Made by a program: the position numbers and the translations under genes
Shown: positions 1 through 8,964 of the stretch, piece after piece
How positions within the stretch are numbered: the stretch's first letter is position 1
Layout: each line of letters opens with the position of its first letter
Assembly (NCBI GenBank): GCA_025054955.1
Contig: JANWZE010000006.1
Span: 1-64,000 of the forward strand
Origin: Blastocatellia bacterium
GTDB lineage: Bacteria; Acidobacteriota; Blastocatellia; HR10; J050
Reading direction: 5' to 3'
DNA length: 64,000 bases
Notes under the pieces: generated by a model
Seen by the model: the letters and a program-made list of their open reading frames with translations, nothing else
Told to the model about the DNA's origin: nothing
Database searches by the model: none

Positions 1-245
1 CCTCTGCAAATAACCATTTTCATGGTTCGTGGCCAGCGCGAAGCTCATGGGCGATTCCTCTGAAAATCGCCACAGATTTCACAGATTGACCCCAATGATG
101 CTCTCGGTGACAATCGGTGCAATCTGTGGCCGACTCCTCACTCCTCTGAAAATAACCATTTTCATGCTTCGTGGTGTGCGCGGAGCACATAAGCGATTCC
201 TGCGGCCAATCTGTGGCTATTTTCGGAGGAATCCTATGCCGGGTG
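1..245. repeat. Dispersed-repeat block
   Basis: No gene is supported here. The block is built from short motifs that recur across the window: CCATTTTCATG.TTCGTGG at 14-32 and 156-174, and CACAGATTTCACAGATT at 71-87. The TTCATGCTTCGTGG motif also appears near 1838, 1976, 25062, 32700-32870, 48630 and 48715. Open frames in this stretch have no family resemblance and look incidental. Function unknown. Confidence 0.6.
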
Positions 246-329
246 TAGAGGAAAAGGCCACGTGTTTGTCAAGGCGTCGCTGTGTGGGCGCCCGCTGGCC
301 TAGGATGTGTTGAACCGAGCGAGCTCGGA

Positions 330-690
330 GCAGCGGCGGCAGCCGCCGCCCGCCAGATGGTGGCCAGACGTGCGACGTGTGGGGGGCGTCATCCCCAATC
401 GTTCGCGTCTGAAGGGGCGCCACCCGTTTCCCATCGGCTCGTTCTGTCCACTCGCTGGCCACCAACGGGCTGCTCTGGCGCGTCTGCAACGCGTCACGCT
501 GGCTCGGTCTGCTGCTGCGGAGGTTACACGTCCGGCAAGATTGTCAGCGGCCGATGGCGCGGCCTCTGGATGCTGACCCACCATCATGATGATGTCATAC
601 AAATGCGCACAGAAAGTCGGAGACTGCCGCTTAGGAACTTCTGCTCCTGCTCTCCATCGGGCTTCATCGAACAATGGCCTTTCTTCGGAG
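330..690. repeat. Diverged ~350-bp interspersed repeat, copy 1
   Basis: This stretch is recognisably related, along most of its length, to 40320-40690. Shared blocks include GATGGT.GC..GA.GTGC, TCCCCAATC.TTCGCG, GCGCCACCCGTT, TCGGCTCGTT and, near the end, AAATGCGCA and TCGGAGACTG followed by a similar CTGCT..TGCTCTCCAT stretch. Open frames overlap it on both strands, but none resembles a protein and none is shared by both copies. I therefore read it as non-coding interspersed repeat DNA. Confidence 0.6.
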
Positions 691-747
691 GATTGGTATT
701 ACCTTGAGCAGTTTCAGGCGGGCCACTATCTTGATTCAGGGAGGACG

Positions 748-903
748 ATGAGTATGGATGCCATACTTGAAACTGTTGAACCGGAGACCGCCTAGAGGAT
801 TGTGGAGCAGGCCAAATTGCACGGGCTTTCTGTGAATGAGTACCCGAAAAGCCCGCTCGCAAACGAGACCGATTTCATTTCACGGCCATCTTGTACGACT
901 TGA
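748..903 (+). pseudogene. Antitoxin-like small gene broken by an in-frame TAG
   Basis: An ATG at 748 follows a good Shine-Dalgarno (GGGAGGACG). The frame runs 15 codons to a TAG at 793-795, then stays open to a TGA at 901-903. The part after the stop (RIVEQAKLHGLSVNEY) looks like the C-terminal half of small ribbon-helix-helix-type antitoxins, where HGLSVNEYLKSLL-like endings are usual. With only 51 codons and an internal stop this is a relic or an assembly error. No intact toxin follows. Confidence 0.5.
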
Positions 904-1265
904 CGTATACGACTTGATTTCACCGTTCAAGGTAATGGTCCATGCCAAGGGGCAAGCACAGCTTTGATTGTCGCCGTGATTTGAGCGCTTTGACGGACCA
1001 AATCAGTTTCGCACTTGACGACCTCGTTGTAGAATGAGAAGCCGTCCGAAAAATGGAGTTCGGAGCTGGCGACCTACTTCGAGCGGTTTGTGAATGAGTT
1101 TACCCTGGGGCGCGCGCTTCCAACGTGCATCAGCCTGTGGGATGCAGGGCCCTCAGGCTAAATGCAATTGAAAATCGCTCTAGTGAAAAGGTGCTCAAGG
1201 CATTCATGTCTGGCGCGCGAGGTCGGGTAATGGAGCAGTATGCACAACAGATGTCTGGGGTCTGA
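904..1265 (+). other. Gene-free stretch with possible coding debris
   Basis: No intact gene is visible. One frame is open from roughly 1160 to a TGA at 1262-1264, reading KVLKAFMSGARGRVMEQY near its end. It abuts the ATG of the exonuclease gene at 1266. DEDDy exonucleases of this kind often sit next to or fused to a helicase, so the fragment could be a decayed upstream partner, but I cannot identify a family. Confidence 0.3.
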
Positions 1266-1784
1266 ATGTCTGAAATTTATTTTGATGTAGAGACACTGCG
1301 GCTTTCACACGAAGTGCCGGGCGGATGGTCGAACATACGGGGTTTCGGCTTGGCCGTGGGTGTGACGTGGGATGAGCGCAACCAGTTTCGCGTATGGTAT
1401 GAACAAGACGCCGTCCGATTGATCGAAGAGCTGGGGCGCTTTGACCGCATCATCACATTCAACGGCGAACGATTTGATTTTCAGGTGCTCTCGGCCTACG
1501 GCGACGTAAGCATGCTCTACGGGAAATCGCTCGACCTGTTGAGGGATTTGAAACAGAAATTAGGATTTCGCTTGAGGCTGGAATCGTTGGCACAAGCGAC
1601 GCTGAATTGCAGCAAAAGCGGGGCCGGCGAAATGGCCGTCAGATGGTGGCGCGCTGGCCAGATAGACAGAGTCGTTGCCTACTGTCAGCAGGACGTGCAA
1701 CTGCTCGTGGACGTCGTTCAATTTGCCCGCGCCAACGGCTATGTGAGAGTCCCGCCGCGATATATTGTGCGAGTTAATTGGTGA
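1266..1784 (+). CDS. DEDDy 3'-5' exonuclease-like protein (YprB ribonuclease H-like)
   Basis: A predicted soluble 172-residue nuclease of the DnaQ/RNase H-like fold. All three exonuclease motifs are present: FDVET at 6-10 (D7, E9), a second motif ITFNGERFD at 63-71 (N66, D71), and YCQQD at 139-143 (Y139, D143), which makes it the DEDDy subclass. This arrangement matches the stand-alone YprB/predicted-exonuclease domain that pairs with superfamily 2 helicases. No helicase remains here, only decayed sequence upstream. No convincing ribosome-binding site precedes the ATG. The four catalytic residues look intact, so the protein may be active; its DNA or RNA substrate cannot be told from sequence. 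Confidence 0.8.
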   Translation: MSEIYFDVETLRLSHEVPGGWSNIRGFGLAVGVTWDERNQFRVWYEQDAVRLIEELGRFDRIITFNGERFDFQVLSAYGDVSMLYGKSLDLLRDLKQKLGFRLRLESLAQATLNCSKSGAGEMAVRWWRAGQIDRVVAYCQQDVQLLVDVVQFARANGYVRVPPRYIVRVNW

Positions 1785-2140
1785 GTTGCGTCCCTTGCGG
1801 ATGTAGTACAGGCCTGACGCCTGTGCCACATTTGCATTCTTCATGGCGTGCCATAGCCTAGGGAGGATTCTCCCAAAAATAGCCACAGAGGCCGCATGAG
1901 GGGACAAGGGGAGAGACGGCAAAGAAGGAGAAGGCTCTCAGTGGACTCTGTGACCTCGATGGCTTTTTTTTCATCCTTCATGGCGTGCTGTTGTGCATGG
2001 ACGATTCCCCAGTGAGGCGATAGGACGCTCGTTCATCACATTTTCCTAACTCGTGTAAATTGCCTTCGGCTCTTGCTGCTCTGTCTGCTTGGCAATAAAC
2101 TTGACCCTCATCCCACTTCATACAGAAGGAGACCTCAGCC
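1785..2140. repeat. Intergenic repeats upstream of fumC
   Basis: The gap contains an ACAGGC...GCCTGT hairpin repeat (about 1806-1826), two copies of the TTCATGGCGTGC motif (near 1840 and 1980), and an imperfect pair AGCCACAGAGG / CCTCGATGGC with a T-run after the second arm (near 1970). These are members of the window-wide repeat families. A weak promoter candidate for fumC is TTGCTG (2073-2078), 17 bp, TAAACT (2096-2101). No protein gene is supported. Confidence 0.45.
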
Positions 2141-3541
2141 ATGATTGAATATCGTATTGAAACCGATTCGCTCGGTGAAGTCCGCGTGCCTGCCAATGTC
2201 TATTACGGCGCGCAGACACATCGCGCGAAAGAAAATTTCCCCATCAGTGAGTTGCGTTTTCAACGTCCATTTATCCGCGCCCTTGGATTGATCAAACGAG
2301 CCGCTGCCGAAGTCAATATGGAGCTGGGATTGCTGGATGAGAAGTTAGGCGCGGCGATCGTCCAGGCAGCGCAAGAAGTCGCTGACGGCAAGCACGACGA
2401 CCAGTTCGTCGTGGATGTGTTTCAAACTGGTTCGGGCACGTCAACCAACATGAACGCCAACGAGGTCATCGCCAATCGCGCCATTGAAATCCTCGGCGGT
2501 GAGATGGGCACGAAGAAACCTGTTCATCCGAACGATCACGTCAACAAAGGCCAATCGAGCAATGATGTAATCCCTACTACGATCCACATTGCGGCGCTCG
2601 AATCCATTAAAAAAGAGTTGCTACCAGCGCTGGCGCATCTGCATGCGGCGCTCGATGCCAAAGCAAAGGAGTTCGATGATATTGTGAAAATCGGTCGAAC
2701 GCATTTGCAAGACGCGGTGCCGGTTCGACTGGGACAGGAATTTAGCGGCTACGCCTCAATGGTGGCGCATGATATTCGCCGTGTGGAGAACATCTGCGAG
2801 CACCTGAGCGAGCTGGCGCTGGGCGGCACCGCCGTGGGAACCGGCTTGAACATGTTGCCAGAGTTTCCTGGTCGCGTCATCCAGCGCATATCGGCGTGGA
2901 CCGGCATCCAGTTCAAGCAAGCTCCGAACCTGTTTGAAGCGCTTGGCTCCAAAGATGCAGCAGTTGAAGCTAGCAGCGCATTGAAGACCGTGGCATGCAG
3001 TTTGATGAAAATTGCTAATGACATTCGCTGGCTCGCGTCGGGTCCGCGGTGCGCGATTGGCGAAATCAATTTGCCGTCGTTGCAGCCGGGCAGCTCCATC
3101 ATGCCGGGCAAAGTCAATCCGGTCATCCCCGAAGCTGTGCGCATGATCGCCGCGCAAGTCATCGGAAACGACCTGACAGTGAGCATCTGCGGGCAGGGCG
3201 GCGATTTTGAATTGAACGTGATGATGCCCGTGTTGGCTTACAATCTGCTTCAGTCTATTCAGTTGCTCGCCAACGGCTCGCGCGTCTTGGCGGATAAGTG
3301 TGTCAGCGGCATCACGGCCAATCGTGAGCGATGCGAAAGCCTCATTGAAGGGAGTCTGGCGATGGTCACGGCGCTGGCACCGAAGATCGGTTATGATGCC
3401 GCAGCAGCGATTGCCAAAGAGGCATATACCACCGGTCGCACCGTGCGCGAGATTGCCAGAGAGAGGAAGGTGCTGCCCGAAGCCGAATTGGAGCGCGTGC
3501 TGGATCCGCGTCGGCAGACGGAGCCGGGGATTCCAGATTAG
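2141..3541 (+). CDS. fumC: Class II fumarate hydratase
   Basis: Catalyses fumarate + water to L-malate in the TCA cycle, as a cytosolic homotetramer without an iron-sulfur cluster. The 466-residue length is normal for FumC. Family signatures are intact: TGSGTSTNMNANEV near 97-110, the active-site loop GRTHLQDAVPVRLG near 185-198, and the superfamily signature GSSIMPGKVNP near 317-327 with the catalytic serine. The ATG follows AGAAGGAGACC, an excellent Shine-Dalgarno. It is monocistronic in appearance, and its neighbours are unrelated to the TCA cycle. Argininosuccinate lyase and aspartase share the fold, but the residues around GRTH and TNMNANE favour fumarase. Confidence 0.95.
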   Translation: MIEYRIETDSLGEVRVPANVYYGAQTHRAKENFPISELRFQRPFIRALGLIKRAAAEVNMELGLLDEKLGAAIVQAAQEVADGKHDDQFVVDVFQTGSGTSTNMNANEVIANRAIEILGGEMGTKKPVHPNDHVNKGQSSNDVIPTTIHIAALESIKKELLPALAHLHAALDAKAKEFDDIVKIGRTHLQDAVPVRLGQEFSGYASMVAHDIRRVENICEHLSELALGGTAVGTGLNMLPEFPGRVIQRISAWTGIQFKQAPNLFEALGSKDAAVEASSALKTVACSLMKIANDIRWLASGPRCAIGEINLPSLQPGSSIMPGKVNPVIPEAVRMIAAQVIGNDLTVSICGQGGDFELNVMMPVLAYNLLQSIQLLANGSRVLADKCVSGITANRERCESLIEGSLAMVTALAPKIGYDAAAAIAKEAYTTGRTVREIARERKVLPEAELERVLDPRRQTEPGIPD

Positions 3542-3714
3542 CGAAATCCCGGATTGGCGAAATCCTATTGCCGCAGGACAGCCGAGATGACACATGAAAC
3601 CGTGAAACGCAAACGGCCGGGCAACACTTACCTGTGGAGATGTCGCCGGGGTCGAGGAAGCAGCAACTGGAGAGTGAAACGGAATTCCATGACCCAGGCA
3701 ACGGAAGTGAAAGC

Positions 3715-4167
3715 ATGAATGCGATGCTGAACGGGCTACTTTTACTGGCATTGGGTATCTGGCTTGGCAGCATAATCTTTTTTTCATTTGTGGTGGCGCC
3801 CGTGTTGTTCCGCGTGCTCTCGCCGAGCGATGCGGGAAAAGTCGTTCGCGCCGTCTTTCCTGTGTATTACCTCATCGGGATGGTGTGTGGTGTCGTAGCC
3901 GTGCTAACGCTTTGGGGCTTGACGAGCGGGCCAGGATGGGCGCCAGCCACGCTGTGGCAAGTCGGTTTGTTGCTGGTGATGGTGCTCATCAATCTGTATG
4001 CTCGACAAAGTTTGATGCCGCGCATCAACGCAGCGCGTGATGCCGGTCAGATGCAGCAACAGCAGTTCGATCGCTTGCACCGGCAGTCGGTGATCCTGAA
4101 CGGTGTTGTGCTCGTGTTGGGACTGATTGTGATGGCGTTGATCGGTGGCACAGCGACCCTGATTTGA
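3715..4167 (+). CDS. DUF4149 / TMEM205-like membrane protein
   Basis: A 150-residue integral membrane protein of unknown function. About four hydrophobic segments are visible, the first starting at LLLLALGIWLGSIIFFSFVV and the last ending near GLIVMALIGG. The pattern of a first helix followed by a polar P...VFPVYY stretch matches the DUF4149 family. I place the start at 3715 because GGAAGTGA lies just upstream and the hydrophobic segment follows directly; the frame is open to 3634, but that extension is polar and unlike the family. Its stop at 4165-4167 falls just before the Shine-Dalgarno of the aminotransferase gene, so the two are probably co-transcribed. Confidence 0.75.
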   Translation: MNAMLNGLLLLALGIWLGSIIFFSFVVAPVLFRVLSPSDAGKVVRAVFPVYYLIGMVCGVVAVLTLWGLTSGPGWAPATLWQVGLLLVMVLINLYARQSLMPRINAARDAGQMQQQQFDRLHRQSVILNGVVLVLGLIVMALIGGTATLI

Positions 4168-4181
4168 TGAGGAGGTTGATC

Positions 4182-5468
4182 ATGAATCGTCGTCATTTCT
4201 TTCGCGCAATGGCTGCGCCGGCCCTGTGGCCGCTGGCCAGCAGAGTTCAGGCTAACACCCGCGATCCGAAGAAAGCGCCTCCTGAAGATAACTGGCCGGC
4301 GCCGGATGATCCACAGTATTGGCGCTGGATTCGTCAGCAATTTCTTATTCCGGCAGACGAAGCATTCTTCAATACGGGCACGTTGGGCGCTTGTCCGCGT
4401 CAAGTGCTCGATGCCGTGATCGAAGACATGCGATTGGTTGAGCAGACGCTGGCGCATTGGGATTATCGTCCAGAGAATCCGGATTGGTTCAGCGGCTATC
4501 GCCCGTTTGTGGAGTTGCGTGAAAAGTTGGCGCGACTCATTCATGCCAACGCACAGGAAATCGCGCTCACGCAGAACGCCACGATGGGCATGAATTTTCT
4601 GGCGCACGGATTGGCGTTGCAGCCGGGCGACGAAGTGCTCAGCACCGATCAAGAGCATCCCGGCGGACGCTGCGGCTGGGAGCTGCGTGCGCAACGACAT
4701 GGGATCATCTATCGTCAATTGGAAATTCCCGTTCCGACGCCTGATCCGGAGACGGTGATCCGCATCTTTGCCGAAGCGATCACGCCGCGCACCCGCGTGA
4801 TCACACTGCCTCACATCAGCTCGATGCTGGGCATCGTCATGCCGGTGGCAGAGATTTGCAAGCTGGCGCGTCCGCGCGGCATCTTCACCATTGTGGACGG
4901 CGCGCAGGCTGTCGGTCAGTTACATGTGAATGTGAAAGAGATTGGCTGTGATGCCTACTATTCGAGTCCGCATAAGTGGTTGTTGGCGCCGCCGGGCAAT
5001 GGGTTCCTTTACATTCGCCAAGACAAGCTCAACGATGTCTGGACCACGCTGTGCTCCGGTGAGTGGAATAATTATCGCGATGGCGCATACCGGTTGATGC
5101 AGTACGGGACCGGCAATCGGTCATTGCTCAAAGGGCTGGAAGCGGCGATTGATTTTCACCAACGGATCGGCCCTGACCGTGTCCAGCAGCGCATCATCGG
5201 GTTGGCCAATCGGCTGCGCGACGGGTTGCGCAGCATCAAGGGCGTCAGCATCCTCTCTCCCATCCATCCGAAGTTGGCAGGCGCGATGGTGACCTATCGT
5301 GTGGAGGGACTCACCGGACCACAGTTGATGGATGAGTTGTGGAAGCGAAAAATCCGCGTGCGCTCGATGGGCGTGGAGAATGGCGTGCGACAGTCGGTCC
5401 ACATCTATAACAGCCCGGAAGAGATTGATGCGACGTTGAAGATTGTGCGCGAATTGGTCAAAGCATAG
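4182..5468 (+). CDS. Tat-exported class V aminotransferase family protein
   Basis: A PLP-dependent fold-type I enzyme of the class V aminotransferase family (isopenicillin-N epimerase / cysteine desulfurase-like). The N-terminus MNRRHFFRAMAAPALWPLAS is a twin-arginine signal, implying export after folding with PLP. The PLP lysine is in SSPHKWLLAPPG, preceded by the aspartate motif TIVDGAQAVGQ, both standard for the family. I chose ATG 4182 because GAGGAGG sits 6 bases upstream and this start gives the Tat motif; TTG 4164 and ATG 4167 are in frame but lie before that ribosome-binding site. The substrate is unknown. The gene is 6 bp from the next one, consistent with an operon. Confidence 0.8.
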   Translation: MNRRHFFRAMAAPALWPLASRVQANTRDPKKAPPEDNWPAPDDPQYWRWIRQQFLIPADEAFFNTGTLGACPRQVLDAVIEDMRLVEQTLAHWDYRPENPDWFSGYRPFVELREKLARLIHANAQEIALTQNATMGMNFLAHGLALQPGDEVLSTDQEHPGGRCGWELRAQRHGIIYRQLEIPVPTPDPETVIRIFAEAITPRTRVITLPHISSMLGIVMPVAEICKLARPRGIFTIVDGAQAVGQLHVNVKEIGCDAYYSSPHKWLLAPPGNGFLYIRQDKLNDVWTTLCSGEWNNYRDGAYRLMQYGTGNRSLLKGLEAAIDFHQRIGPDRVQQRIIGLANRLRDGLRSIKGVSILSPIHPKLAGAMVTYRVEGLTGPQLMDELWKRKIRVRSMGVENGVRQSVHIYNSPEEIDATLKIVRELVKA

Positions 5469-5474
5469 CTTGCC

Positions 5475-6539
5475 ATGATCACCGTATTAGCGGCCACAGG
5501 CTTCACCGGTCAACTCGTCGCTCGGGAAGTGAAGCGGCTCGGCCTGCCGCTGCGTCTGGCAGGGCGAAGCGCAGAGAAACTCAGTAGATTCGCGGCCGAG
5601 CTTGGTCACGGTGTTGAGACAGTTGTCGCTGATGTGAAGCAGCCGGAAACCTTGTTACCGATATTTGAAGGAACAGGCGTCCTGATAAACTGCGCCGGGC
5701 CGTTCACTGAACTTGGCGAGCCAGTGGTGGCGGCGGCTGTCCACCACGGCGTGCACTATCTGGATACAACCGGTGAGCAGGCCTTCATCAAGCTGGTCTT
5801 TGAGCGGTATAGCGAGCTTGCCAAGCAAAAAGGTATCGTAGTGGCCCCGGCCACTGCGTTTGAATATGCGTTGTCCGATGCGGCTGCTGCGTTGGCTGCT
5901 CGAGAACTGGAGCCGTGCGATGAGATTTCCATCGTGTATGCTGTATCTGGATTCGGCGCGAGCCGGGGAACCAAGAAATCGGTCTTACGGGTGTTGACCG
6001 ATCAAGGCTATCTCTATCAAAACGGAGAATTGGTGCCCACGGCGCCAGGCCGTGAACAACGCACCGTGCATTTGCCAAGCGGCCGAAAGCTGACCGCCGT
6101 GTCGTTTCCCGGTGGAGAAGCGATTCTCGTGCCCCGACATGTCCGCACGCAGGCCGTCATTCCGATGATGGCGCTGGAAGCCACAACAACCGCTCTGCTG
6201 GGCATCGGGCTGCCGTTGCTTCGCGCGGCGATGAAGACACCAATGCAACGTTGGCTGCTCGGCCGTATCGAAGCGGGCGCCGTTGGACCGACTGACGAAG
6301 AACGGAAGAACAGCCGCTTCACAGTGGTGTGCGAAGCCAGTCGTGGTGAAGACCGGCACGCCGTGATTGTTCAAGGACGAGACCCCTACGGCCTGACGGC
6401 GACAATCGCCGTCGCTGCGGCTTCACACCTGCTCAGGCACGGAGCCGCAGAGACTGGCGCGCTCTCGCCAGCTATGATTGCTGGACCGGAACTGATCGTT
6501 GAGAGCACGCGCGCAGCCGGCGTGACCTGGCTTGGATGA
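5475..6539 (+). CDS. Saccharopine dehydrogenase-family NAD(P)-binding reductase
   Basis: A 354-residue Rossmann-fold oxidoreductase. The N-terminal AATGFTGQLVAREV is the dinucleotide-binding loop, followed by LAGRSAEKL, which contacts the cofactor ribose or phosphate. The layout matches the saccharopine dehydrogenase / trans-acting enoyl reductase family, which is also used in lipid and polyketide reduction. No lysine-pathway genes are nearby, so true saccharopine dehydrogenase activity is unlikely. It follows the aminotransferase gene by 6 bp and is probably co-transcribed with it. The substrate cannot be inferred. Confidence 0.75.
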   Translation: MITVLAATGFTGQLVAREVKRLGLPLRLAGRSAEKLSRFAAELGHGVETVVADVKQPETLLPIFEGTGVLINCAGPFTELGEPVVAAAVHHGVHYLDTTGEQAFIKLVFERYSELAKQKGIVVAPATAFEYALSDAAAALAARELEPCDEISIVYAVSGFGASRGTKKSVLRVLTDQGYLYQNGELVPTAPGREQRTVHLPSGRKLTAVSFPGGEAILVPRHVRTQAVIPMMALEATTTALLGIGLPLLRAAMKTPMQRWLLGRIEAGAVGPTDEERKNSRFTVVCEASRGEDRHAVIVQGRDPYGLTATIAVAAASHLLRHGAAETGALSPAMIAGPELIVESTRAAGVTWLG

Positions 6540-6825
6540 AATCTCAGCTTGCTGGTCGAGTTGCTTGACAGACCTCAACTTCGTCTGTTAAGGTAACAAG
6601 GCCCGGTGGCGAGAATGTAAGTAAACGATGGTGAGGGAAATTATCAAGCAGAAGTCCTCGTTACCTATGTCTTCAAACACCGGCGTGCTCGGTTTGAGTC
6701 AGTCCTGATGAGGTCTTATTTGATGATGGCGCGCTGGCTTGTTGATGGATGCACGAATGTACGAGAATCGGTATTTTCATTCCTTGAAACGGGCAATCCC
6801 GCAAATCTTCAGTTTAGGAGGAGAA

Positions 6826-8085
6826 ATGAAACAACGACTCACAACAGTGTTGATTGGTCTTTTGATGATGGCGATGCTTGTTGGCACGAACCTATCTTCC
6901 GCTCAAGGGACGCGGGCCGAAAGGGAGCCAAACAACAACAAACGTCAGGCTGAAGCCTTATCACAAGCCGTTGGGACAGAAACGATCACCGGTCGGGTCA
7001 GGATTGGTGACACCAGTTCGTTTGTTGAACAATTGGAGGTGGACTTTCAGTTGAATGATCCGCAAGAAGATTGGTTCTACTTTGATGTTGGTGGCAGCAA
7101 GCCGAATGTGGTTGAGTTGGGATACCAAGTTGGATGGACGCCGGCTCAGCCCGACGTGGATAGTTGGGTTCTCGGTGATGCTGTGGACTTGCTGTATACC
7201 GATGAACTCTGCGGTCATGATGCTGCTGCCTCATTAGACAACCCGGAGATCATGGACAATCGGTTGTTCTATCGTTATTCAAATCGTGCGGAAGAAGCCA
7301 ATGGTGAGAATCCACGCTTGCCGGAGATGTCGCGATATTATGTCACGGTGTCCAACTATGACCCGACGCCGGCGCCGGAAGCTAACTATAGATTGGAAGT
7401 AACGGTTCCGGCGCGAGGCACAACGCGCAGTGTGCGCCACACGGCCAGCGGCTTTGGTCCGTGGTTTATCGTGCGGGCTGACAGCTTCCGAACGCCGCGC
7501 AACACACTGGAAGCCCTGACACGCATTACCCCACCGGAATACCCAGCCCGGTTGGATAGCATGACGTTTTTGCAGTTCAATGTCGCCAATGGTCCGATGG
7601 TTAATGACACGTTCCAAATTGTTGCTTACTTGGATCCCGACGGCGATGGCAATTTGGCCAATGCTCGACGAGTTGTGAACCGCCAAGCGCGCATCACGTC
7701 GTTGCCAACACAGATGAACCGGGGTAATTTCCTGACCTACGATATGAGGGCAGACAATGTCGTTGCAACCAGCGGCGACATTTACGTCGGCGTTCAAACA
7801 GACCGTCGGAGGAACCGCGTCCACATTCCATTCGACGGTGACCGTTTAGGGTTCTATCGCAGCCCGATCTCCCTCGATGGTGGTGACTATGCCTTTCTGC
7901 AGATCAATAGTGACCTGGTCGGTGGTCCACTGATTTCCAATGTCGGTATTGATGCGCAGTTGACAATCAACCCAACAGGTAAGGTATCCACCCCAAGTCC
8001 GGTAGTGGTACGACCGGCAAAGGTTAAGTTGATGGGCGAACTGAGAGACGTTTCACTCAGGCCGATTCCTGAGAATCTCAAATAG
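6826..8085 (+). CDS. Secreted protein with PPC-like domain
   Basis: A 419-residue exported protein of unknown role. The start at 6826 has AGGAGGAG upstream and gives a clear signal peptide (MKQRLTTVLIGLLMMAML, cleavage after SSAQ); the in-frame ATG at 6739 lies outside the signal and is rejected. After the signal comes EREPNNNKRQAEAL and then DPQEDWFYFDVGG, the pattern of bacterial pre-peptidase C-terminal (PPC) beta domains that occur on secreted proteins. The rest looks beta-rich with no catalytic motif that I recognise. A strong hairpin terminator follows. A TTGACA at 6565-6570 lies upstream, but its -10 is poor. Confidence 0.7.
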   Translation: MKQRLTTVLIGLLMMAMLVGTNLSSAQGTRAEREPNNNKRQAEALSQAVGTETITGRVRIGDTSSFVEQLEVDFQLNDPQEDWFYFDVGGSKPNVVELGYQVGWTPAQPDVDSWVLGDAVDLLYTDELCGHDAAASLDNPEIMDNRLFYRYSNRAEEANGENPRLPEMSRYYVTVSNYDPTPAPEANYRLEVTVPARGTTRSVRHTASGFGPWFIVRADSFRTPRNTLEALTRITPPEYPARLDSMTFLQFNVANGPMVNDTFQIVAYLDPDGDGNLANARRVVNRQARITSLPTQMNRGNFLTYDMRADNVVATSGDIYVGVQTDRRRNRVHIPFDGDRLGFYRSPISLDGGDYAFLQINSDLVGGPLISNVGIDAQLTINPTGKVSTPSPVVVRPAKVKLMGELRDVSLRPIPENLK

Positions 8086-8123
8086 CACGCTCACTCGGCC
8101 GTTATTGGTTGTTGATTGTTTTG

Positions 8124-8164
8124 AAAGCCATTTGCTCCTGAGAAGTGAGGAGCAAGTGGCTTTT
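8124..8164 (+). terminator. Rho-independent terminator
   Basis: A 16-bp stem (AAAGCCATTTGCTCCT at 8124-8139 with AGGAGCAAGTGGCTTT at 8148-8163) has one G-T wobble, an 8-base loop and ends in a T-run. It lies 38 bp after the stop of the PPC-domain gene. Because the left arm begins with AAA it could also work weakly for transcripts coming from the other strand. Confidence 0.85.
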
Positions 8165-8173
8165 ACTCAGCCG

Positions 8174-8303
8174 AGCCCACGAAACACATGAAAGGCACGA
8201 AAAGCAAGGCTTGGGAAAAATGAGAGACGCACTCCCTACTGGCTCCTCTCTAATTTCTTATTCCGTCTTTTCCTTGTCCCATTGCTCGTGTGTTTCGTGG
8301 GCT
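8174..8303. repeat. 130-bp element with 18-bp inverted ends
   Basis: AGCCCACGAAACACATGA (8174-8191) is matched in inverted orientation by TCGTGTGTTTCGTGGGCT (8286-8303), with one mismatch. The same CCCACGAAACACACGA motif appears at about 48669-48685 and inverted at about 32649-32666. The interior holds no open frame of note. It resembles a small non-autonomous palindromic element, but no target duplication was identified. Confidence 0.55.
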
Positions 8304-8320
8304 AAGCGGTTGCTTTCTTG

Positions 8321-8935
8321 TTACTTGGCGAATTTCACCGAGCAGCCGTATGGCTTGGTCTGCGGCATGCTGATTGGTTTGCCGGCCAGCAACTCGTCGA
8401 GTGCTTTGGCGACGTAGTTGACTTTGTTTTCGCCCTTGTTTCCTCGCGGGTCATCGTCAATCGCCCCTTGGTAGACGACTTTCCCCGACTTGTCAATGAT
8501 GAACATGTGCGGGGTCGTCTTGGCTCCATAGAGCCGACCGACCGTCCCTTCGTGATCATCCAGGATCTGGTAGGGAAGCTGATAGTCCGCGATCCATTTC
8601 TGGTTGGTTTCCTTATTCATGTAGTGTGTCGTGTTGATAGCCAACCAGATGACGCCTTTGTCTTTGTACTTCTGGGCGAGGCTTTTCATCGTCCCGGCCT
8701 TGTAGTGGCGTTGAACGTAGGGACAATCCGGATTGATCCATTCGAGCACGACGATCTTCTTTCCGGAGAAGTCGGACAGACTCACCTTCTTCCCGGTTTG
8801 ATCTTCCAAGCTAAAGGCCGGAGCGGCTGCGCCCACCGAAGCCGTCAGATTGCCGTCCTCGGCTCGCGTGAAATAGAGCCACGCTGCTCCTGCTACCACC
8901 AAAACTGCAATGCTCAAAGCTGTTACCTGTTTCAT
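8321..8935 (-). CDS. Peroxiredoxin-like / AhpC-TSA family thiol protein
   Basis: A 204-residue thioredoxin-fold protein anchored or exported by an N-terminal hydrophobic segment (residues 4-21). The AhpC/TSA signature region is present: APAFSLEDQTGKKVSLSDF near 35-53 and the reactive site NPDCPYVQRHY near 70. Only one cysteine sits in the active loop, so it is not a CXXC oxidoreductase; a further cysteine is near the C-terminus (YGCSVKF) and could act as a resolving residue. GAGG precedes the ATG. It lies 29 bp downstream of the DsbD-alpha gene on the same strand, which suggests a joint role in periplasmic thiol chemistry. Confidence 0.8.
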   Translation of the reverse strand: MKQVTALSIAVLVVAGAAWLYFTRAEDGNLTASVGAAAPAFSLEDQTGKKVSLSDFSGKKIVVLEWINPDCPYVQRHYKAGTMKSLAQKYKDKGVIWLAINTTHYMNKETNQKWIADYQLPYQILDDHEGTVGRLYGAKTTPHMFIIDKSGKVVYQGAIDDDPRGNKGENKVNYVAKALDELLAGKPISMPQTKPYGCSVKFAK

Positions 8936-8964
8936 ATTGCCTCTGCAAAGGAATTTTCAAAATT

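Noticed and set aside
217-707. Overlapping GC-rich open frames on both strands
   Set aside because: They lie in an interspersed repeat, give arginine/serine-rich translations without family resemblance, and are not shared with the second repeat copy.
2756-3787. 343-codon frame on the minus strand
   Set aside because: It is antisense to fumC and its composition is that of a shadow frame; fumC is a certain gene.
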